Below are positions 40,535-50,399 of a stretch of DNA of 64,000 nucleotides, piece after piece. The notes under the pieces are model-generated. The model was not told the DNA's origin and made no database searches. It was given only the letters and a program-made list of their open reading frames with translations. Position 1 is the stretch's first letter; the number at the start of each line of letters is the position of its first letter. The position numbers were made by a program, and so were the translations under genes. This stretch comes from Colius striatus (Eukaryota > Chordata > Aves > Coliiformes > Coliidae), in the NCBI RefSeq assembly GCF_028858725.1, contig NC_084760.1, positions 83,399,367-83,463,366 of the forward strand, read 5' to 3'.

Positions 40535-41436
40535 ACTTTCCCCCAGCTCTGGAGTTCAGACCCACCTCCAGCCTGGCTGAGCCAACCTGGTGCCTCTGCC
40601 ATCACTATTTAAGGACAGGAATTTGAAGTGCTTGGGAGGAGGTGTAGGAGTGGTACAAGATGGAGGCAACCACACAGACCCCACAGTCAGAGAAAGAGGA
40701 AAGAAAGAAGAATGCCAGACCAGACACCTCTCTGCAACCCATGGTGAGAACACAGACTGTGCCCCTGCAACCCATGGAGGGCAATGGCAAGATTGAGAGC
40801 CACCACCAACTCCAGGTGAGTGCATGCAGATGGGTAAGAGACTATGTGAGGAGGCAGCCATGGCACAGTCCGTGCTAGAGAGCCTGTGTGCCGCAGAGCA
40901 GACCCACACGAGAGGCAGAGAGGAGCTGCAGCCTTTGGGATGAACACACATCAGAGCAGCCCGTGCAGGACTGCCAATGTGTAAGGGATCCCATGCAGGT
41001 GCAGGGAGGACCAGCACGGAGCCCGCCTGCCCTGAGGAGAGACAAATGGCAGAAGCTGTTGGAAATAGACTGACTGAAACCCCTACTCCTTGCCCCTCTT
41101 AGCCGTTCATGGCGGGAGGAGATAAAGACACCAGGATCAGGGCTCTGAGCCCAGGAAAAGGAGAGGGCTGGGGAGAAGGTGGTCTTGAAAGACTAGTTGT
41201 GCTCTTCATCACTGTGCTGTTTTGTGTAGGTTATATTTAGGGGTTTTTTGGTTATGTTTTAGTTAGTGGTGGATTAAATTATTTTCTGTTTTCTTCCCCA
41301 AGCCAAGTAGCCTGGTCTGTTTTGACCTGGACCATAAGCAGCAATTAAGCTCTCCCTGCCCCTTAGCAATTCTCAGGTCTGTGGTACTTGAGTCTAATTG
41401 TAGTCTTTTGTCCCTGGATGGGCCTAAACCGTGACA
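40535..41436 (+). mobile_element. Solo-LTR-like endogenous retrovirus element, plus orientation, 5'-truncated
   Basis: A second copy of the LTR family at 32.2-33.2 kb, in the opposite orientation. Its right end, CCTAAACCGTGACA, matches the CA terminus of the other copy. Its left end lacks the first ~120 bp of that copy (no TGTTGGGC start), beginning instead near CAGACCCACCTCCAGCCTGG. Several small open frames on both strands fall inside it and are not genes. Confidence 0.7.
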
Positions 41437-41719
41437 TGCAGTTAAAGGCAAACAGGAAGCCAGGCAGAGAGACAAATAGAAAATGCAGATGCCAGGGTCC
41501 AATGGAAAGCAAGAAGGGAAAATATTCAGCCTATAAGCAATCAAGTGGAGCATTAAAAAAAGTCTCATGTTATATTCCAGCACCTTGATTATCCTATGGT
41601 AGTGGGGATCTAGCCTAGGATTGGTCTTCTGACAAGGCAGCAGTGTCTTCTGTATATCTTTACCGGCTCTGAAGGTGCTCCAGGTGCATGCACTGTAGAA
41701 GAAACATATTGACCAAATG

Positions 41720-41770
41720 ATTGCACCCCTTCTACTCAAGTAGAAGGGGTGCAATTGACTCAAGTCAATT
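41720..41770. repeat. Two overlapping perfect inverted repeats
   Basis: The first is a 17-bp perfect arm pair (41720-41736 and 41739-41755) around a 2-base CA spacer. The second is an 8-bp arm pair (41753-41760 and 41763-41770) around the same ACT-CA-AGT centre. Both could extrude as nearly loopless hairpins. Confidence 0.9.
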
Positions 41771-43355
41771 CTAGGTGGATGAGAAGTCCTCTGAAATCCG
41801 TTCCCAGAAATACTGCTAAGCAACATTAAGAAACTGCTCACAGAATCCTCATAAGGAGGTTTAAAAGTATAAAGCAGAATCAGCAAAGCCTCGGGAAAAA
41901 CATGTGAAATGTTTGGCTGTATTCAGTGAAATGAATTTAGGGCCAGCATGAAAAGGCAGGAAATCCATGAAGCAAGAGAAGCTTTCTCACTGGACACAGG
42001 CATAACTGGAAGTTTGGAGTCCTGGCCATGGCTAGTCAGCAGGGATCTGATTGCCTCATGACACTATGCAAATGTGCAAAGAGGGAGAATCATCATGCCT
42101 TGTGCAGCCTATGTAATTGCTTTTCTCAGAGGTGAAACTGAAGGGACATGAAGGGACACAATCAAGTAACTACAGCTAACTGTTTTCTGTTTAACTTGGC
42201 TCTCTCTTTGACTCATTGATCTACCTGAACCCCTAGAGAAAGACATCAGATCAAGTGGGAAGAGAGTCCGATACTACAATGCTGCACTATGACAATTCAC
42301 CCTCTCATTGGCACAGAAAAGATGGGCAGAAGAACCAAAAGCCTGCTTCACTTGAAGATATGGCCTAATAGTGCTATGACTAGACAGAGAAACATGATAA
42401 GTAAAATAAGCAGCCTCTAAAAGACGTGAGAGAAGTGCTTGAAGAAGCTCCACAATTAAGCAGATTTGGTAACCTTCAAATCCTTTTCTAAAGCAATAGA
42501 AAAAGGCAGCAGTTCAAGCTTCACTAGGAAGGAGATCATAGGAGAAATGTAGACATGTGACCATAGAGAGAGAAAGCTACAGATAGCTCCAAGAAATAAG
42601 TAAATAGTTGGCTGACAGGATCATATAAGCCAAGGCCTCAGATAGGAAATTCAGATGAAACAATGAGATTATGCAACAAAACAACCCAACGTGGTATAAG
42701 CCAAGAAAAGGAATGCAGTGACCAGGTAGAAGATCCCCAGTGTCAGCAGTAACATAAGCAACAGAAGATGAGTTCACAAAAGGGGTCCCAATCATATTAA
42801 TTGTGATTGATTTTCAGTAAAAAAAGTCTTACTGGGGCACAGACTCTTAAGTAACAGAGTGGTACAGTTAACGTTTGACATGAGTTTCACACTCTTTTGC
42901 CATCATACCCCTGTTGCATACTTTTGCAGTGCAGTGATTCTTCTTGAGATTCATGATCTTAAGAGGAAAAAACAGGTAATTGGTCTAATATTTCACAGGC
43001 TAGTACCTGACACAGGGAGCTCTGGGATTGTGGTGTATGGAGGTCATGTTGCAGGTCTGTCACCAGGACTGCCTTTCCAGAGATTTCAGAGAAACTCTAC
43101 TGAAATATTCAATCTTTGGCACCAACCTCCTTCTCTTCTTTCACTGCTTCCTGTCCTATGATGGGATATGCAATCCTTTCCTGTTATTGCCCACTAAGCA
43201 ATACATGAACAATGTTGACCATTTTTTCCACTGAGCACAAGCTCCTAGAATCTCTTACAGAAGAGCTTTTCTTCTCTATCACTCTCTGGGCTCTTTTGCT
43301 ACCAATACCCATTTCCATCCAAAATGTATATGTACAGAGAGATTTAGCACCAAGG

Positions 43356-43395
43356 TAAGTTACTGATTTTAATAGTAAGTTACCAATTTTAATAG
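43356..43395. repeat. 20-bp tandem duplication
   Basis: Two adjacent 20-bp copies (TAAGTTACTGATTTTAATAG and a copy with two substitutions). Confidence 0.9.
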
Positions 43396-45191
43396 CATTT
43401 TCCAAGCAGTTGTTTTCTCTGGATTTAAAGCAGCTTGGGTTAAAACTCCTTAAATGCCATAAGCTTTCATTTTAAAAAGCAGCCTTCCTTTGGGCATCAT
43501 CAGAGCAGTGGAAACAACTACAAAAAATACAGAGGAATCAGGTATCACTTGTAAGGAAGTAACTGGGGATGTAGTATTCCATTACACGGGATGCATTTGT
43601 ACCATTTTAGCTTGCACAGATGGAAATATAGTTCAATGTTTCAACATCATTTGACTTTCACATGCTAAAATATTGATAAGTGCTGCACAGGATAATGCCC
43701 CTATGGTTTCAAGTAGTAACTGGAGCATGATGTTTATTGAAGTGAAATACAGCAAAGCCTTTAACAAGTATTTAAAATTCTGGGAATCATTCTCAACACT
43801 GTCATAGATTATTTCTTGATTTTTCTCCAGCTAATCTTTGTTGATGTCTTCCAGTTTGTGGGTGTTAAAATAGAATTTATCTTCTGACCACCTCAATGCT
43901 TCTGTGTTAAAAGAAACTCCATAGAAAAAAAAAAAAAAAACCACAAACCCAAACACACATTTCCTACAATGTTGCTTCCATACACAAAATAGCAAACTTC
44001 AATAAAGAAAAACAATGCTACATAAAATAAGCATAAATGGACCACAGACTCCCTGTTCTAAATATTTATGGACTTTTATGCTGTAGCAAGAACATCTGAA
44101 AGCCATAAAACACATGATTATCCACATTGCTCAACAAGGTCTAACTTGTCAAAGCTTCCATTCTAAAATGCATAGTATTTCCTACACCACTTATGGTTAC
44201 TAAAACCAAATGAATCCAACCAGAAACGAGTAGAAGCCAAAAAAGATGTCACTTCAATGTAGTTGAAGGGAAGATGGGCCACGGAATGTTTTCTGAAAGT
44301 GCATATCACAGGAGTAAGACAGGCGTTCGTTCAAAATTCACCTGTCCATCCTGCAGCATCAAATTTAGGACAGAGATGCTTTGATCTCCTATGAAAGCAA
44401 GGCTGGATTTTATGCTTCCCACTCACACAAGCACAGAAAAATCAAAGAGGAAAGCATTTGCCCAGTTCATGTGAATGGACTGAAAAATGTTTAAAGTTTT
44501 CTGAATGTAATTTGGAGGAAAAAATAAAAGTTTTCAAGCATTTGAGCAAATGTGCATTGAGATACACAGCTCAGCAAAGGATTTAGGAACTTGACTCTGA
44601 AACAGGTGATTCTTTTGGATATGCTGTTTAATCACATCACCTCTGGAACAAGACAGACAGGCAAACACTTAGTAGGCCAGATCTGTATGAGTTATTCCCA
44701 AATTGATGTTCAGTACCAGGAGCAGAATTTGCAATTTAAGTGTGAAGGTATATGGCAAGGCTACTTCTTTTCACTTAACCTCATGGTAGTTTTAAAGATT
44801 CAAGAGCATTGTTAGATTATAAACAGGATGTAATTTTCTTCTTCTCAAGATAAAATAAGAAAAATAAACCCTATTTGTCCCATTGTGCTCTATCTGATTG
44901 TAGGAATCTCATCTTAGATAAAACAAATGTTTAAGGCATTCTTAAAGACTCCATATCTAGACAGTTCTGCTCTGAATACTATTTAAATTAAATGCAAGTT
45001 CCCTTGTTTCATAGTTCACATACATATTTTAGCACATAAATCATAATAAGAGTGATCAGTTTCAGTGTAAATGATTATTTTGCAGAGCAGTCAGTCTCCT
45101 ATCCATCTAGCCACTTTATTATCTGATAATTAGAGCCGGTGAAAAATATTCTAATTTGCCAATTTCAGTACCAGTTGCTGAAAATGCTATG

Positions 45192-45213
45192 AATATTCTT
45201 TGCAAAGAATATT
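45192..45213. repeat. 22-bp perfect palindrome
   Basis: AATATTCTTTG followed directly by its exact reverse complement. The centre CTTTGCAAAG contains two opposed SOX/HMG-like half-sites. Confidence 0.9.
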
Positions 45214-48163
45214 GGAACATTTAATTTCTAAGTTGTTGAAGCAATTCCCTTTGGTTTTATAATTTAGACTAATAGTGTAGAAAAATTGAAATTACTAAGT
45301 CAAAAGAAATTCATACCATCATGGAGTGTTCCAGCCTTGCTAAAATGGAAGATTTGGGGGGCTTATGTAGATACTCCTGAATACCTAAAATTTCAGAATT
45401 TTGCCTTTTTGTTGTCCTGAAAGAAAAGGTTGAAATGTTAACATTTCTATAGAATAAAATCCCTCAGCTTTGAAACCTGCTCATTATGTTGAACAGTAGA
45501 CATCAATTGACTTCAAAGTACCATTTACATGTTAGTACAAGAAGTACTGCAAACCACCTCAGAAAAAAAAGTATTGTATTACTCTGAATTAGTGATGCAG
45601 CAAGATGTTCAGGCTACTCATTATTTTTCAGTGTCATGTGCTGAACATTCTTTAAGACAACAGCATTTTTTTTACACAGGGCTTTTCAGAATCCCTCATG
45701 ATGTCTTCAGTTAGACAAGATTCTGGACCTTTCCCTTGAATAAAAATAATCTCATATTTAATGAAAGCTAGGTCTCAGCACAAAGCCCATTGCCATGATT
45801 TCTCCTTCATTCAGAATGTGCAAAATGACACAAACCTTTCTCATCCACCACAACTCAAGCTGAGAATGTACCTCAGCTGTGCTCTCTGTATGCTTGCATC
45901 TCAGTCACAGAGGACCCATATGATCATATGCTATACTGGCCAGAAATAACTTTCTCATGTGCATTTAACCAGAGATATCGTGTAACATCTTCTATGGCCA
46001 TCTGTTCAACCTAGGAAGCACAGGTACTTTAGAGCAGCATGAAGGTTAAATGTGTGCAGCTAGCATACGCTGCATTACAGCACTGTATTGCTGTGCGGTA
46101 CTGCATTTTGCAAGTGTAAGGGAAAGTACCTATTAGATTAAAAAATGAGTAATCATGGGCTACAGCTGTGATGTGGGGTCACACTGGGAAAACAGAATGT
46201 ACAAATACACCCCATTGTTTTTCAGCCATCCTGCTAAATACTTTTAAATGGAATGTTTATGTGACGATGTTGTTCACATATGCCAAGACAGAATCTTTAT
46301 GAACATTCAAACTTAGACCAACAGCAGTAAAAGAAAAGCAGGTGTCAGGTATCTTCCCAGGGTGGCTACCTAGTCAACCTAGGAGCCAAAAGCTGTCATG
46401 GCTGCTTCCTACAGGTACGAGTAGCACCACATTGCCTAGTTAGAAACAAGCAGCACTCGAAGCATCACCCAGTGACTCAGAGATCCAGAGATCTTGGAGA
46501 GATGGCTACATCTCTCTGCCAGTTTATGAAGGCCTTGCTCTGCTGAGTAATACCTCACATACCTCACATCAGACCACTCCTCTGCTCAGATCTTATGAAA
46601 GCTATTTGTCAAAACAAGGAGATCAGGAGGGGCACACCACAGCGTGCATGCGACATGACATACTGTAAATGTCTTGTGGTCTTCTTTTGAAAGTCTGCAG
46701 TTTAAAAAATGCTCTTTAAAAAACTTGTATATCCTTAAAGAGATCTGTATGCAAAGGGCAATGATGGTCTGTCAGCTACTGAAGCAGTCAAGGCCAGATG
46801 GGAATCTGTAGGTTGGGGCTTTATTCCTTGAATAGCTGTACGGTAGTAGGCATGGTGTTTCCTCTCTGAGATTGTTTCCTTGCATGTAGACCATGCTGTT
46901 TGGCTTTTCAGAATCAGGCACAGGCAACATAAGCTCTCAACGCTGCATTACTTACATTGTTGGTGTTCTGCTGAGTGAAGCTGGGTTCTTTGAGTTCTTA
47001 AACTCAGTTAAGCGGTACCTAAGGGAAGGCATGCTAGAAGCAGTGACATGAAGCCAGGGGATGACTAAACCAATCAGGTAGAATTATGAATAGAGAACGT
47101 AAGGTGACTCAGAAAGTCTACCTCAGAAACTTGTCTCCAAAAGATAAAACCTAAGGCATTAAAGGACTTATAACTCATCTATCACTGCTCTAGAGGCATG
47201 TGTCTCATCCAGGCAATGCTCTTAGAAATCCTTTAATTAAGCTGGATTTCTGTCACATGGAAGGAAAATTTTCCATAGTTAGCTGTGGCTATAGCTTGTC
47301 TGGCTTGTGTTAAGAATTAATACCCAGGTTTCTCACATCCTAGGAGACCATGTAGGTAACCATATTTTTAAGAGAACAAATCAGTGTCCCCTGAGTGAAG
47401 CTCCCCAGGTGGGCACTGGAAAGGGATGCTTGAGCCGAGATATTTGCAAGGCCCAAATCTTCTTCATGCCCTCAGAACACAGTCATTTACTCTACACTGA
47501 GTATCTGCAGTGTGAGCATTGTGAAGGCCATACTGGTGGAATCACAGCGATCTGGGAGACTTAGCTCAAGCTTCAGTAGTTAAGTGATAGTTAAGCCCTC
47601 AGGGGATCTGGCCCAGGCAATCTACACGTGGAAATGGCCAGTTCAACTCCTCTCAGAAGTTGTTTGTGTGTATGGTGGATGTTCTGTGGGATAAAATTAC
47701 TAGACAGTGTCATTATTTCAACTCAGGAGTCATTTGGAAATGAACAGACAATACATCCTGGGAAAATGCTTCTGCTATGCAAACCAAATACCTTGACAAG
47801 AAAGTGTTGACAAAATGCAGATGAAGCCACACTACTGTTATCAATGTAGTATGGCATACCTTCTGCCATGGTTTGGGGATGGAATTCAGATGGGTACTGA
47901 AAAGGGAAAAGGGATAAATATGATGATGGTAATGACAAAGGATATCTAAAACTTTTTTTAAATGCAAATCAAATGGTTGTTCTTCAAATAATATATTACT
48001 GGAATCTCTTTGCAGTAAAACTATGAAAGCATTACCTTCTTTAAATAAAATCACTTTATATTTACAGCTGGAATCTGCAAAGATACATGCACGTGCTTAG
48101 CTCCAAGAGATAACTACAGCTCTAGTGAGGAGGAGTTACTCCCTACGCGTAAAATAAGGAGTG

Positions 48164-48177
48164 TGGCCACCTCCCGG
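48164..48177 (-). promoter_or_regulatory. Weaker CTCF-like motif, minus orientation
   Basis: The minus strand reads CCGGGAGGTGGCCA, with 12 of 14 core positions matching CTCF (mismatches at positions 5 and 13). It lies about 135 bp left of the strong plus-strand motif, so the two would form a local diverging pair. On its own the match is modest. Confidence 0.3.
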
Positions 48178-48310
48178 TCACCACTCGCGACGTTACCACG
48201 GCTTTTCCTATTAAGCTGCATTTCCCACTGTTTGCCATGGGCCTTTTTCTTCTCGGCTGTGAAAAGACGGGGAAGTTTCGGGGGTGAAGGAGTGGCTCAG
48301 AGCTGCGGGA

Positions 48311-48324
48311 CCAGTAGATGGCAG
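48311..48324 (+). promoter_or_regulatory. CTCF-binding motif, plus orientation (points right, toward SIX3)
   Basis: The plus strand reads CCAGTAGATGGCAG, which fits every position of CCASYAGRKGGCRS. It sits in a small GC/CpG-enriched patch (about 48140-48380) inside AT-rich sequence. Its orientation is opposite to and diverging from the motif at 13.5 kb. Confidence 0.6.
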
Positions 48325-49012
48325 CAAGAACACGCTGAAAATGCTTTCCCTGCCCAGCCGACCAGCTGGGAAGGGATTCCGCTTCAGATGGATTCAATAT
48401 TTGTCTTCCATATTTGGAGAGTGAAAAGTATACGTGACAATTAGAGGGTAATGCAATATTACAGTGCAAATAAGCGAGTGAAATGACTGTGTAACCACTG
48501 TGTTCCCCCATTTAATTTGTTTGTGCTGACCAAACTTCTCTGCAATTCCAAATTCACCTCTGAAAGACCTAAGAGTCTGCAGATGCAGATCTGACTCCTG
48601 CCAGTCATCAGAGATATTTTGGAAACTTCCCTGGGCTGCTTTCTCTGTAACACTCTCTTTGTGGGAAACAGATGAACTACATCTACTTTTAGGCTCAAAA
48701 GTCTAAGAAATCTGCAAATGAAAGGAATGTCTTTTTTTACGTTTTCCCAGCCAACAAGTGTATTTTTTCTCTTCAGGGGATTCCACTCTGCTACAGATAC
48801 TTCTGAAAAAAAATCAAAACCAGTTAAAGCGTGAATACAAACACCAAATATTTACATACACAATTAAGAATTTTTTTCAAAGGATGCTTGGTTCTGGCCT
48901 GACTCACCACATACCATGGTAATTGCAAAGATGGAATGCAACGGCTCCAGAAAACTGCCAGGATGCAAACATAAAATCTAGGCATCCAGAAGGCAGCTGG
49001 GCTTCTTAATTA

Positions 49013-49047
49013 TTGGCAAATATATTTATATATAAATATTTTGCCAA
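49013..49047. repeat. 35-bp near-palindrome ending in NFI half-sites
   Basis: It begins TTGGCAAATAT and ends ATATTTTGCCAA around a TATATA-rich middle, with a one-base length difference between arms. TTGGC and GCCAA are NFI half-site cores, but the spacing is far wider than a normal NFI dimer site. Confidence 0.7.
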
Positions 49048-50134
49048 GCGTGATTTGGCTTAAGAGTTCCTGTGAAGTGACCTTTTGCTTTCCTTTATTT
49101 TGTGTCTGTACACATGTCCTAGATAGATACATGCAGAGAGAGGCAGAGACACGCAGAGATAAATGAGCGGATTTCACACAGTTCTCTGAAATCCCAAACG
49201 ATGCCTGCATTAAACGAAGAGGGATATGAAGCGAGGCATAAGTGCAAGCACAGATTTCAGAACTGTGAAAATATGTCAGCAGAGCATCATTTTTTGGTTC
49301 AGACTGATAATCACTCCCTGCTCTCATTATAAGATCAGAAGGGCCATCTGTCCTCTCTGGATAATTTGGAGCTCAGATACAGTGAGCACCCTTGTTAGAA
49401 AATGACCCTCCTACTCTCAGTAATCACAAGCACTTGCAGCCTTGGGATCGGCACACAGCCGGGAAGGAACAGATTGGTTCCAGATCAGTATCGATTGCGT
49501 ATAGATTTGTGGTTTATTCGGTGCTTTCTTTTGGTGAGAAGGTTTTTATTTCGGAGGGGTAATGTGGCTTGTTTCCTGACTACATTTTCCAACCTGTCAT
49601 CTTCAGTTTTCTGGAGTTTTCTCTCCCTTCTTGAGATGTAACACTAGGAAACCGAGGAGTACCTTGATTTTAAAAGGAGAGAAATAAGCATCATTCTGAA
49701 CAATACAGCTCAGGAAGCTATTTCCTAATACACGATCCCCGTTTGTCTCCAGTGGGCTGTTTACCCGCTGATACACTGTAATTCTCGAGTGAGCAACTGG
49801 CATATACATAGCTGCAGCAGAGAGGTGTAAAATTCAGGACTTCAACACTTGCTCTGGACCTGCAGGTAAAAACAAGTCTTAGCGACTTCATTAACATACA
49901 ACATTAGGACATAAGTCATTAAGCCACGGGGGAAAAAAAAAAAAAAACCAACTTGGCAAGGGACCATGGGCTCCTCTTCTGACCCAGATTCAGTGATTCC
50001 CGTGGCCCCCGGAAAATTACGGTTTTCAATCAAGGAGAAAACTTGATCGTCGGAAGTGCGGGAGCGGAGTGAAGGTACCCTTTTCAGGGCAAGAGTCCTT
50101 GCAGGAGTAATTGAGACGGGGTCATTCTTGTGGG

Positions 50135-50186
50135 GATCAATGTATGTTGTATCGCTAGTGGATCAATGTATGTTGTATCGCTAGTG
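50135..50186. repeat. Perfect 26-bp tandem duplication
   Basis: Two adjacent identical 26-bp copies, each starting GATCAATGTATG and ending TATCGCTAGTG (50135-50160 and 50161-50186). Confidence 0.95.
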
Positions 50187-50399
50187 GCAGAACAAAGATT
50201 ACAAACAGGACGGACAGTTTCACGACATCAAGACACAAGGAAGTCGCAGGTGGGAGGAATCCGATTTTAGAGTTAAGAGCTTCGTTTCCTCTAACGACCC
50301 CGCTATAAGAGACTTGGGGTTTCAATAACTAGTTTGTTATTATTATGATGGTAGCGGTTTCTTCTCTTTTGTAAGACAATGATGTTTAGTATTCACCGA

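Larger units (their letters stand above)
41437..48140. other. AT-rich gene desert
   Basis: No gene. It holds the inverted repeats at 41.7 kb, the 43.4-kb duplication, an A-run at 43925-43940, octamers at 42066-42073 and 47963-47970, and a candidate element with TAATTAG (45127-45133) and the 22-bp palindrome at 45192. Confidence 0.6.

Noticed and set aside
41263..41886. 207-residue minus ORF
   Set aside because: It overlaps the antisense of the LTR end and the palindromes; no family resemblance.
43925..43940. A-tract as tail of a processed pseudogene
   Set aside because: No gene-like sequence precedes it on either strand; the same holds for the tracts near 890-945, 49930 and 61748.
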